Shown: positions 53,350 to 63,925 of the stretch, one piece after another
Numbering within the stretch: the stretch's first letter is position 1
Layout of the letters: each line of letters opens with the position of its first letter
NCBI GenBank assembly: GCA_949825065.1
Contig: OX463842.1
Location: 50,075,011 to 50,139,010, forward strand
Direction of reading: 5' to 3'
DNA from: Odontocerum albicorne
Lineage: Eukaryota > Arthropoda > Insecta > Trichoptera > Odontoceridae
Length of the DNA: 64,000 nt
Made by a program: the position numbers and the translations under genes
Notes under the pieces: generated by a model
The model's input: only the letters and a program-made list of their open reading frames with translations
What the model was told of the DNA's origin: nothing
Databases searched by the model: none

Positions 53350-53505
53350 ATACATTTCTCGTAAACTTATTCTTTCCCGTTTCCTCAAAAGAACCAAAAA
53401 TCTCAACCTAAATAACATAATAGTAAAAAAATTATCCGATGAAGGAGTATGGCGTCCTACCATTGGACCGAGACTCCGAATAAGTTATTCACCACTTGTT
53501 AGATG
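53350..53505 (-). mobile_element. tRNA-like headed repeat, copy 2
   Basis: On the minus strand TCTCGGTCCAATGGTAGGAC, then CTCCTTCATCGGATAAT and, further on, ATTTTTGGTTCTTTTGAGGA, matching 28600-28765. Here the tandem array lies on the head side. Confidence 0.6.
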
Positions 53506-53939
53506 GATGAAATCTGGAAGCGTGGAAGCAGCACATGGCAATAGCGAGCACAAAATCGAATTATTTGGAGTCAATTTGGGGAGACCTCCATCTAGTAGTG
53601 GATTGACCCACGTAGACAATGATGTTGATAATAATGATATAAAAATTCGTTAGATGGATGAAATCTGGAAGCATGGAAGCAGCACATGGCAATAGCGAGC
53701 ACAACATCGAATTATTTGGAGTCAATTTGGGGAGACGTCCATCTAGTAGTGGATTGACCCACGTTGACAATGATGTTGATAATAATGATATAAAAATTCG
53801 TTAGATGGATGAAATCTGGAAGCACGGAAGCAGCACACGGCAATAGCGAGCACAAAATCGAATTATGTGGAGTCAATTTGAGGAAACGTCCATCTAGTAT
53901 TGGATTGACCCACGTTGACAATGATGTTGATAATAATTA
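53494..53939. repeat. 151-bp tandem array, three copies
   Basis: AGATGGATGAAATCTGGAAG occurs at 53501, 53652 and 53803 (period 151). Units contain AATAGCGAGCACAA and TTGACCCACGTTGACAATGA and are about 95 percent alike by eye. Minus-strand 69-aa frames are repeat artefacts. Confidence 0.95.
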
Positions 53940-54094
53940 ATTTAAACATAATATTATTTAAAAAATTAAAATAAAATATAAATCTTAGGGAAAATACGGG
54001 GATCGACAATAAAATTATTTTACAATATTTATTAGTACATACCATCATATATTTCGTATACGATGTATGCAAATAGTACAGAGACTTTTATATC

Positions 54095-54300
54095 GTGATA
54101 TAGATTTTCTTTCTCTCTATTCATACACCTTCTCATACAGCTTCTACGTATTTTTTAAAATATTATACGTTTCTTTCAAAATTGGTCGAATCACGTTTTC
54201 CTTAGTCTTCCCTCTCACATTTGTGTATTGTATTATTTTTAAAATTCTTTTTTCATTCATTAGTTCAGCATGTCCAAACAACCTTAGCTTTTAATTACTT
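54095..54300 (-). mobile_element. LINE-D C-terminal remnant
   Basis: On the minus strand GGTTGTTTGGACATGCTGAA reads LFGHAELMNE, followed by GTGAGAGGGAAGACTAAGGA (VRGKTKE) and GAAAGAAACGTATAATATTT. Order and spacing fit LINE-D. Confidence 0.65.
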
Positions 54301-55559
54301 TTCTTTCGTATTCTATCGTACGTCGTCGTTTTATACATTCATCCGATTACACAAATATCTACACAAATGATATAGTTTTTTTATATATTCAGATTTCACT
54401 GCAATACATTTAAATTGGTATTTAACAAATTTTTCCACTATCATCTTAGATTATTTTGCTAGTTTTCGATTCGAGCATATACGAGTATGTTTTAGTGCTC
54501 CGTTGACTTTGAAAGATTGATTTTTCTGGTTATAATAGAGCTTAATTTTTTTTTAATCCATTTATTTTTAATTCACAGAATTTTAAATTAGGAATATCCG
54601 TGATAATAGATTTATACTCATTATTTATTTATCCAGTAACAATAACTTTACCATACAATAGTTTTATCATTTTTTTTTTTGATAAGGTCATTGCATGGCA
54701 AAACGGCTGTCACTGAGAAAGTATGTAAATATATATACATGAGACATAGAACTATCAAAACGTTTAATTTTGATTTTCCCTACTAAAAAATATTGTTTTT
54801 AAAAATATTGCGTTTATGAAGCACATTTAAGGGTGTATTTCTTAGTTTCATTGTAAAGTGTTTTTAACACGTCATGAGTATCAGATAAATAATAAAACGC
54901 GATTAAAAAAGTAACGAAATGTTTTAAAGATGAAACGTTTTCCAATAAAAAGTGTTTAGTTTTTCGCACACATTGCTTAAAGCTCAGAAATAGGAAAAAA
55001 ATGGCATATCCTTTGAGCTGTCTGGTATAAAATTTCAAGCACGAAACAGAGGTTCGTCCACAAAATAAATAATAAAGGAGCCGCGAATTGTGGTTAAAAT
55101 CAAAGATTTTCCCGTTACGGGCAGAACACAAAAACACCAGCGACTCCAGGGCACGTGACTGGACTGGGAACCGGGAGGGTCCTGAGAGAAGGAGGGGTAG
55201 ACTAAGAAGGACTTCACAAAGGGGAGGATAGGGATTCTAGGATAAATAAGAGACAACACATATTACATTTGAAAAAAATCGGCGATTTCAAAATCTGTTA
55301 CGCAATTAATGTTACTTAATTTTTAAGGTAACGTTTAAGTGTAATTTGTCACGTATAATTATTATTATTAATTATCTTCTTATTTAATTTCTCAGAAATA
55401 GTTAAGACCAGCATACTAACTTATAACTAGATAACAATTCTTACAACTATTTCTAAGAAATGAAATATAAATATTTTTTTTAAATGAAATGTAGGAAATG
55501 AAAAAAGTTAGTTCACAGTTATTACATAAAAATTAGATTGGTCCTTAAGATATAAATTA
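54301..55559. other. No recognisable gene; GC patch
   Basis: AT-rich except 55140-55235, where GGACTGGGAACCGGGAGGGT and AAGGAGGGGTAGACTAAGAA stand out. A 107-codon minus frame at 54814-55137 has no recognised family. Confidence 0.4.
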
Positions 55560-56245
55560 TTTTTCAATTTATTTTCAACCTACGAAAGTACGATCATATA
55601 ACTTCATACCACAAGGCATTGAACTGGGTGAATATTAGAAATAGAAGCCAAATGCATATACTGTCTCTATTGTATAATATTCTTAACTGTCCCGCCATCT
55701 CCTCTTATCTCGTCGAAAATTTTCAGGGTCTTTCCAATCATGGATTAGCGCTACGCTCAAACAGAGATTGTTTATTGGCCTTTAACAGTTCACCACTCCT
55801 CTTTTTTACGTCGTTCTTTACTGTCCATGTAGTGAGACTCTGGAATCAGTTGCAAACCAATATAAGACTCACTCCGTCCTTGGCATGCTTTAAGAAGCGA
55901 CTGAAAAAACTCTGAAGTTCTAGTTAGTAAAATAACATGTTTCAATTGTGATTTTTTTTTCTTTTCCTTTCCTCTCCACCATCCCTTCCTTTTTTTTGAT
56001 TGATGATATCTCACTTTATATGAAAAATAATGTTCGGGTGATTGTCCATCATTGTAGGGTTTGTGGGCATATGCTCACGTATGTGTTTATGGATTTTGTG
56101 AGGATGGATAGTCATTTGAATGATTTATGACACCATGTAACTTGCTTCACTTACTTTTGTCTGGTTGATTGGGGAGATTGCCGCCTGGCAATAAGCTCGC
56201 CAGATTGTATTTGCAATAAAAGTGTTAAACAAATAAATAAATTAA
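55560..56245 (+). mobile_element. LINE-A RT C-terminus and 3' UTR
   Basis: The frame 55619-55915 (98 aa) is the best-preserved LINE-A C-terminus: NIRNRSQMHILSLLYNILNC, LSNHGLALRSNRDCLLAFNS, VVRLWNQLQTNIRLTPSLAC and KKRLKKL, then stop. The 3' UTR matches 34490-34800 and ends with the shared tail (GTCTGGTTGATTGGGGAGAT) and AAACAAATAAATAAATTAAA. It is 5'-truncated near 55560. Confidence 0.88.
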
Positions 56246-56349
56246 ATAAAATTCACCAAGGGTTGACTCACGTGGTAAATACGTATATTTAGCTCTCACA
56301 ACTTCTCAAGTTGATGAGAATGTATACATTTGAGTGTATATTTTATTTA

Positions 56350-56540
56350 CATACCGTCACGCAGAGAGAACAGATCGCTTGACGTTCCTATCTCGACACA
56401 CGTCCTTAGCTTTTTCTACACCCATACATACACCTATCTTACAACTTTAACTGTTTTTCTATCTTTCTAACTTTCTTCTTTTCAGAATATCAATTACTTG
56501 ATCCAACCATACTTTCATTGGTCTATAATTTATCAACACT
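56350..56540 (-). mobile_element. LINE-D 3' region remnant
   Basis: On the plus strand ACCGTCACGCAGAGAGAACA, then CTATCTCGACACACGTCCTT and TTGATCCAACCATACTTTCA are the reverse complement of the LINE-D terminus (KWRDG), the E-K-C-D region and VWLDQ. Confidence 0.65.
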
Positions 56541-57539
56541 CAGTAAAAAGCATGTATATATTTTTCATGCTTATATGAGTGGCGTAAAGCCAGACCAGCC
56601 TATCCAACAAAATCAAAAAATTCGTTAGTATTAAAATTTGAGTCACAGAACGTTTCTTTATAAGCCAGAAGTGCATTTACTTCAAAATTCTAAATGTTGG
56701 GTACTTCTGCTGCCATCTATCATTTTTTTGGCAAAGCGATTTTCGTGACATACTTTTATGCCAAATTGGCCTACCAAACAAAAAAACTTCAATGGTCAAA
56801 TAATCTTGTCATAATATTAGTCTCATTTTTTTATTGTAGTATTTTAGAGTGTATCTGTTCAATGAATAAAAAACATTATTTACACAACATTTGATTTATA
56901 ATAACCCATAGACTTTGAGCTCCACTATCTCATTTCAACATATTCTTTGTATAGGCTGGTTTGGCACTTCGCCTTGTTTACTGGAAATACAACAAATGAA
57001 ACAAACAAACAAACAAATTGAGTGTTCATTTTATTTTCCTTTTTTTAGTTGTCTTGTTTGTCTTACTATGCAAATATGCAACAACTTTTTATTTAAATAA
57101 ATTAATAAATAAAATATTATAAAAAAGTAAAAACAAAACAAATTCACCCCTTGATTCCAGAGCCGCGCTTGCTCCTTACCACGGGGGGTGCGGCAGAGTT
57201 TCTCTCAGCCTTCCAGGAGGGAGCGGCAGTTTCACTCACCCGAGGGGTGCATTGCAATGCATGCTCTTACTTGTCATCACCTTGATATGGAGATTCTACA
57301 ATTTATTATTCCATTTCAATTGAATTTTGGAAATCCATTTATTTTTCTTATTCAATAATGAAAAATGAAATTGAATGCTAGAAAAGCAAATAAATATTTA
57401 TAAGTCTGTTCCCTTGATATGAAAACAACACGCCCTTTGCTCAGTATGTTTTATTTATTTTTTCCCCAAATTATTTAAAAAATATTTTGAAGACTATTTG
57501 AATAGAGAGAATGACAACAATATCGTGTTTGGTTTTGAA
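56541..57539. other. No recognisable gene; GC patch
   Basis: 57170-57255 is GC-rich (CCACGGGGGGTGCGGCAGAG, GGGAGCGGCAG). Otherwise AT-rich; small frames at 56694 and 56915 are unrecognised. Confidence 0.4.
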
Positions 57540-57645
57540 ACAGTCTGACACTCCTTTAAAAAAAATGGGTACCAACGGAAATCAAACCCACAACCTCCGA
57601 GCTGAAAATCGGGCGTCTTATCAACCAGCCACACATGTCGTCAAT
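57540..57645 (-). mobile_element. SINE head and body fragment
   Basis: On the minus strand TGTGGCTGGTTGATAAGACG, GGAGGTTGTGGGTTTGATTT and CCGTTGGTACCCATTTTTTT match the SINE head (B box GGTTTGATTTCC, one change) and the start of the body. The tail is missing. Confidence 0.75.
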
Positions 57646-57774
57646 CCTATAGTAATTTTAAAATAAGCATAACAAATTTGTTCCACTGATAAAATTTCAA
57701 AATATTATACTATATAAGACCATTTTTCCAACTAAGAGTTGCAGACTTAATTTCAATTCTCAATACCAGACAAC

Positions 57775-57965
57775 CTTCGTGGCCTGGTGGTAAGACGCTT
57801 GTCTGCCGATCTGGAGGTTGCGGTTTCGATACCCGCTGGAATCCAAATTTAAAAAAAAAATGGAATTCCAGTCTGGTTTTCACTTAGGGCCCATTAAACC
57901 ATATTTCTGGTTGGTTGGAAGAAATTGCCACATGGCAATAAACACGCCAGGTGAAATAAAAAAAA
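57775..57965 (+). mobile_element. tRNA-derived SINE, near complete
   Basis: Head TCGTGGCCTGGTGGTAAGAC with GCTTGTCTGCC, B-box region GCGGTTTCGATACCCGCTGG (one extra T), body TTCCAGTCTGGTTTTCACTT, then tail CTGGTTGGTTGGAAGAAATT and GCCACATGGCAATAAACACG. It is the plus-strand counterpart of 52618-52800. Confidence 0.9.
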
Positions 57966-58160
57966 AGGTCAGAGTTTTAGACTCTGCTATCTCGACACAT
58001 ATTCTTGACTCTATACAATTTTTCAAACAACTGACTACAATTTTCTGCCTTCTTAAGTTCTCTTTTTACTAAATACCATTCACATGAACCAACCACACTT
58101 TCTTTAGTGTTTTTCTAGTACGCCTTTCCCTTAAATGTATATTTGATTCGTTAGTCTGTT
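57966..58160 (-). mobile_element. LINE-D remnant
   Basis: On the plus strand TCTGCTATCTCGACACATAT, then ATGAACCAACCACACTTTCT and CGCCTTTCCCTTAAATGTAT read in reverse as the GRPRKV-W-LDQ to terminal region of LINE-D. Confidence 0.6.
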
Positions 58161-59115
58161 ATTTGTTGAAGAAAAAGGCTTTTATGACTTTTTCGTATAA
58201 AAGGTTGTTCATTGTAGATGTCAACATAATATCCGGTAAATTCCATAGTTTTTTAGATAAATCTACTAGAAAATGGTTTTCTACCGATCTCCAATATTTT
58301 GATGCTGAAATTGAAAGACGAGCAAAAAAAATTACGACGTTAAAATTCATTAATTTTAATATTCAATACGTTATCTTATAGAATTAGCCGAATGATGTGA
58401 ATATTTAAAAAAAAAAAATCTTTTCAGGTCCTGGCGTACAGGGAGAAATTTCAATAAAAATTAATTAAGGCTCTAGTAAAGCATTCAGGTCAGAATTTAC
58501 ATAATAATACGGATTTTCAAAAAAATACCAATTGAAAAATCATATTCCGCTGATTATCCCCTTCATTATGTCCGAGAACAGAACATGAATGACCTAATAT
58601 GTAGGAGTGGGCATATTTACCTGAATACGGTTGGGGGACACTTGTGGTCAAATGCAAAAAAGCGTGTTCCAGTTGAGTCCACTCAATTTGCACTCCATTG
58701 TTGTGGGAAAATTGAGAGGACCGTTAAGTGGTTCGTGAACACTCTCAGTTTTGTGAAATGGAAAAATTCGTGTGTAAATGAGTGAAAAAAATAAAGCGTT
58801 ACGGATGAAATATGGAATATAAAAAAAAAACTACAGCTTATTCGATAAAATATCGGTAAAAGTTTTACTAAATCAGTTGATTGCGTAATTTTATAATACA
58901 GGTGCATAAAAAATATAACTTAATTAATCAACTATTAATTTAAGAAAAAAATCAATGCAACTTAATCAACGCCATTTGTCATAACGCATGAAAAGTATTT
59001 GATGTAACATATTAAAGGACATGCTAGAAGAGATTTATAGAATATTTTATAAATTAGTTTGTAAACATACGTTGTTGTTACGTTATTAACATACGTTATT
59101 GTTACGTTGTCAAAT
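58161..59115. other. No recognisable gene
   Basis: Open frames occur on both strands at 58160-58380 and one at 58585-58785; none resembles a known family. AT-rich. Confidence 0.4.
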
Positions 59116-59568
59116 TCGTTCGAGGAGTTGTGAGCTGTCCAGCAATACTACAAAGATTAGCGTTAAATGTTTCTAACAATTATGGTACACTAGACTGCGC
59201 CGGCAAGAACTGTTCTCAATAACATACGCAAGAACGGGTCTTCCAGCCGCTATGCCTGTTGGAAGGGCCTTAACTCTTACGAACGGGACTGCTTCGGATA
59301 TTGACATATTTTATATCACATTACCAAAAGTAAAAGTAAATTTTCTTCTTAGATTGAGGGCGTTCGAAAGCACTAATCAATATACTCGTACTTAAGTGAC
59401 TGAATATATGTGTATCATATGTTTGTGTATATATACTCGTATGTACTATATGCATATGCATTATTTTTTATTTTATGTATTTTTTTTCTATATAATTTTT
59501 CTTCTTTTTTAATGACTTGTATTTTTCAAAGTAATTGGGCTAAGCCTGTTTTGAAAAAATAAATAAAA
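59116..59568 (+). mobile_element. LINE-E 3' fragment, copy 2
   Basis: Highly similar to 5727-6175, with the same left boundary, but the frame is broken by small insertions (an extra GGT near 59180 and others). It ends with TGAAAAAATAAATAAAAAAC. It carries a TACTCGTA scar at 59383 absent from copy 1. Confidence 0.8.
59383..59390. other. Candidate transposon excision scar TACTCGTA
   Basis: LINE-E copy 1 reads CAACATACTTAAGTGACTG; this copy reads CAATATACTCGTACTTAAGT, exactly TA to TA-CTCG-TA. Confidence 0.65.
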
Positions 59569-59825
59569 AACATATAACACCAATTACAACAATCCGCGCT
59601 ACACGTGTTTTACCGCCTATCCCGAGGTTTTCTTCAGGAGGAATGATTCCAGTTCGTTATGAGAGCAGCGTTTATATCAGACAAGTGTCATATTGCTATG
59701 GACCACATTAGACTATGGGCAAATCAAAGCCGAAACCTTTGATAAACCAATATAAGTTAGAAACAATATTATAAAACTTCCAAACCATTACAAGTATTAA
59801 CATTTTGCATTAAAGACTTTACTAA
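59569..59825. other. No recognisable gene
   Basis: Unassigned sequence between LINE-E and the Harbinger MITE. Confidence 0.4.
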
Positions 59826-60268
59826 GGCCTCGACCACACAGGTAGAAGCCTCGCTTGGCGCTTAGAGCTACGCTGCCAGTTAGACGACATATCCTAGCTA
59901 ACCAACGAACCGCATACTATCGCAATGGTGACACTGCACGCTTTGCGCCACGCTACACGACAATTAGTCACCGAGTGAATCTCCCAGCGAACAGACGTGT
60001 TGGTTAATTTTGTTGTGTCATCAAGTGATTTTACAGGATGGCGGAAGTTTTAATAACAGCTGTGTATAAAAGGGAGCCTTTGTGGAACCCATCGAGCAAA
60101 TTATACAAAAATATACCTGTAATAAAATCACTTTGCAATTAAGTGGCACAGGAAGTAAATAAAGACGGTAAGTTGTAATAGAATAGGTTTGCTTTGAGAG
60201 TGACATCATTTGTTGACTCAACCGCTCCGAAATGTCAAATAAATTTGTGCGAAACATTTTGGTGTGGC
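59826..60268 (+). mobile_element. Harbinger-type MITE, copy 2, right end lost
   Basis: Begins GGCCTCGACCACACAGG after TAA (59823-59825) and aligns with 15425-15944 to GGTGTGGC, where it joins LINE-A 3' sequence. The last bases and the right TAA are missing. Confidence 0.75.
60038..60167 (+). pseudogene. MADF-like exon, nonsense-mutated
   Basis: Same exon as 15634-15763 (MAEVLITAVYKREPLWNPSS), but TGCAATTAAGTGG creates a stop after KSLCN. The donor GTAAGT is preserved at 60168. Confidence 0.6.
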
Positions 60269-60625
60269 ATGCTTTAAGAAGCGACTGAAAAATCTCTTAA
60301 TTTCTAGTCAGTAAAATAACGTGTTTCATTCCTGATTTTTCTTTTCATTTCCTCTCCACCATCCCTTCATTTTATTTTGATTAATGATATCTCACTTTAT
60401 ATGAAAAATAATCTTCGGGTGATTGTCCGTCTTTGTGAGGTTCGTAGGCATATGCTCACGGATGTGTTTATGGATTTCGTGGGGATTGATAGTCATTTGA
60501 ATGATTTATGCGACCACGTAACTTGCTTCATTTCCTTTTGTCTAATTGGTTGGATAGATTGGCACCTGGCAATAAGCCAACCAGATTGTATTTGCAATAA
60601 AAGTGTTAAATAAATAATAAATAAA
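60267..60625 (+). mobile_element. LINE-A 3' UTR, 5'-truncated
   Basis: Starts at ATGCTTTAAGAAGCGACTGA, the last codons of LINE-A, and runs through the 3' UTR to the shared tail (TTGGTTGGATAGATTGGCAC) and AAAGTGTTAAATAAATAATA. It abuts the truncated Harbinger MITE, so truncated insertion into or beside that element is likely. Confidence 0.85.
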
Positions 60626-62862
60626 TATATTACTCAAAACCGTTAGAAGATCTATAAAGGTTTACTTGTTGTTGGTGTTCCCTTTGTAAATAATCTAAAA
60701 CGATTTTCTTACCAAGTAAATTTCACTTAACATATGTTATGCTAATACGGGAAAGTACTCAATCTTATTATTGCACCACCATCGTCCTATTACACTTAAC
60801 TGATTTTATTTTTGTAATATTTTTAAACCGTTCCAAATAGTAAGTTTGAGTCAGCATCCTAAACCTCCCTATATAAGTCGTTACATTATTATGTCCCAAT
60901 TTTCTGCGTTACATGACCTTTAAATTGCAGATTATTATATATTTAATAGACTTTAATTCCTTATTATCACAAATTTTTAAATATACACACATTAGAAAAA
61001 AAATTAAACACGTTCAGATCTTATTGCTTCATAAAAAGTGTACTCAGTTTTTGACAACTGTGAACTCCTTCAGCGGATAAACTTTCGAGCCCCCATTCGA
61101 CTAAATATATAATATATTAAGAATTATTCCACTGTGTCCAATCTAAAACTAGCCAGCACAGAAACTTCTCAATTGCGCGAATAAATACGAGTATAGACTT
61201 GGAAAAAACACCGACCCAATGGATATTTTAAATATTTCCATGCCACATTTTAAATGTGGACACATTCTGTCACCCTTATAAGACTTTATATATTTATAAC
61301 CAAAGTGACATTAATTTCTTTTAACTTTTTTAGTTTACCTTTTCCTGTGATTGTATTTATAACGTTGTATGGATATTTCTCAAATCTATCTTTGACGTTT
61401 TTTTTTCGTGTATTTGTATTGCAAATTGATGTAACTTTCATACTCGGACTATACTTAATTTATTTACATGCACTTTGTAACAAACATGCTTTGTTAATAT
61501 TCAACAAACCCCTTTGAGTGTATGTACTCGTACATACCAACAAAATTATTATTAAAACTACTGTAGAACACGAATTATATTGCATGCAGCTTTTGGTTGC
61601 ATAATTTTATCTATAGAATGAACAGAGGTGAATGGTGACCGAATAAATAGGTCCTATTAATCATTAACAAAGCGTGGCGACATATTCTCACCCTCCCCTG
61701 TATCCCTTGGCCAGCCCCTGTCCATCCCTGCAAGGGCCGGCCTAATCCGTGATTTTCCTTTTCTTTATAAATTTTGTAAACATGGATTACGGGGGTCCTG
61801 ACATATACTTGTATTGGTACATATGTGTATATGAGTATATACCTCATGTTTGTGTGTTTTATATGAATTCTAGTAGCATCTGTAGACCAAAATATCGTAC
61901 GTAATATTTTTAAATAATAAAATGGACAGTTTCCAGTTTATGGTGTTATGGTAATGTAAAAAATCTGGAAGAGGAGGTTTATTAACTTTCACATTATTTC
62001 AATATTATTTTGAGTGGTGGTCCTAGTTTAGGTGGATTGCCAATTTAATAAAAAAATCTAATTATCGTTCATATTTCCAGTTTCTACGTAAATAATAGAT
62101 TTAACCTACCGAGCGTCTTGCAACTTTAATCTTCTTGCCTTCAGAACTCTGGGTTTTGATCTATACAGATTGTCTGCTTGCTGAAGTGCAACAGATTGCA
62201 TACTTAAAACCATACATCACATTAGAATAGACGTCTGCCATCCACAGGATGGACTGACATTGAGCATTCTCAATCACGAGTGATTGCCTACAACAAAATG
62301 TAGGGAAGGCAGAGAAGATGCAATTACCGGGATCACGAATGGATGGCACCCGAATTATCCATATGGTTACCGCACTGGAAACCGGACAAAAAATTATATA
62401 CCCAAAGAGATGGAAAACAGCTATCAGTCTGCAGCCCAGGAATAATGCAGTATAAAATGTGTAAAGGATCTACTTTAAAAAAAAACATTAAAAAAACATC
62501 ACAGAACATATATTTTTTTCAAAATATCTTATATTAGGTTCTCTATTTCAAAGATTTTTCAGTGATAATGTTGACATGTTTTCAAATAATAATTGATTGG
62601 TTCGATTCCCGAAAGCATACGAAAAACTATCCCCGTACGTGTTTTTTTTTACATCTTTGAACATACGCGAATTTCAAGTTAAATTAAATTTGTAGCCTCA
62701 AGAACGTCAGATTATTTGCTTTTCGAAAAAACAGTGTAATTTAAATAATAGAATATAATTCAAGTGAATATAATCACATCAAACTTTTATCTATTGTAAA
62801 TTACAATACATTTATCTTAAACTAAAATTTATCTATCTTAAACTAAAATGTTTGTCCAAGAT
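60626..62862. other. No recognisable gene
   Basis: 2.2 kb mostly AT-rich. GC-richer patches at 61680-61760 (CCAGCCCCTGTCCATCCCTG) and 62150-62450 hold unrecognised small frames. Octamers TACGAGTA at 61186 and TACTCGTA at 61525. Confidence 0.4.
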
Positions 62863-63925
62863 TTATTTTCAACCTACGAAAGTACGATCATATAACTTCA
62901 TACCAGAAGGCATTGAACTGGTTGAATGTTAGAAATAGACGCCAAATTTACATACTGTTTCTATTGTATACTATCCTTAACTGTCCCACCGCCCCCTCTT
63001 ATATCACCGAAAATTTTCAGCTTCTTTCCAATTGTGGCGGTCCCCCACTCGGCGTTCATACATACGGTCAATGACCGATGAAATGACCTTCGGATTCCTC
63101 GATAAATCTAAGTAAACAAGTCCGAAGGTCACCCGCCGGCCATTCATCCCATAGCCGAGCGGACCGCACTCCATACTAGAGAGAGAACGCACCACGCTAT
63201 CTCGCCGGTTCCGTAAATAGATTGTTACCTACATACAACAATTAATCGTTTTGCATTCACAGAAGCGAGACGTAGGCATATCGCGAGCACGTTCTCGCGC
63301 ACATTCTAAAAATATATAAATACCTACGTTACTTATAAAATTCCACTCTCTTTCCGCATTGCGATCTAACGTGTTTTATTATTTATCAACAAATCATCAT
63401 CATCATCTCTTCCCTTAAGGACCTAAACAATCATGGATTAGCGCTACGCTCAAACAGAGATTGTCTATTAGCCTTTCCAGTTCACCACTCCTCTTTTTTT
63501 ACGTCGTACTTTACTGTCCATGCAGTGAGACTCTGGAATCAGTTACAAACCAATATAAGACTCGCTCCGTCCTTGGCATGCTTTAAGAAGCGACTGAAAA
63601 AACTCTTAATTTCTAGTCAGTAAAATAACGTGTTTCATTCCTGATTGTTCTTTTCCTTTCCTCTCCACCATCCCTTCCTTGCCTTTTGATTGATCATATC
63701 TCACTTTACATGAAAAATAATGTTTAGGTGATTGTCCGTCTTTGTGGGGCTCGTGGGCATATGCTCACGTTTGTGTTTATGGATTTCGTGGGGATGGATA
63801 GTCATTTGAATGATTTATGCGACCACGTAACTTGCTTAATTTACTTTTGTCTGGTTGGTTGGAAGATATTGCCACATGGCATTAAGCCCGCCAAATGGTA
63901 TTTGCAATAAAAGTGTTAAATAAAT
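62863..63925 (+). mobile_element. LINE-A RT C-terminus and 3' UTR, split by solo LTR
   Basis: The left part (62863-63032) reads FNLRK, LNWLNVRNRRQIYILFLLYT and ends inside the segment coding LSNHGLALRSN. After the LTR the same coding segment resumes (CATGGATTAGCGCTACGCTC), followed by RLWNQLQTNIRLAPSLACF and the 3' UTR to the tail with AAAGTGTTAAATAAATAAAT. Removing the LTR and one CAAT restores an alignment with 34085-34805. Confidence 0.9.
63033..63427 (+). mobile_element. Solo LTR, copy 3, nested in LINE-A
   Basis: Starts TGTGGCGGTCCCCCAC and ends CCTAAA, bounded by CAAT at 63029-63032 and 63428-63431. The uninterrupted LINE-A copies give the empty site (TTTCCAATCATGG). Length 395 bp; TATA region ATATATAAATACC near 63312. 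Closest to copy 2 by eye. Confidence 0.95.
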
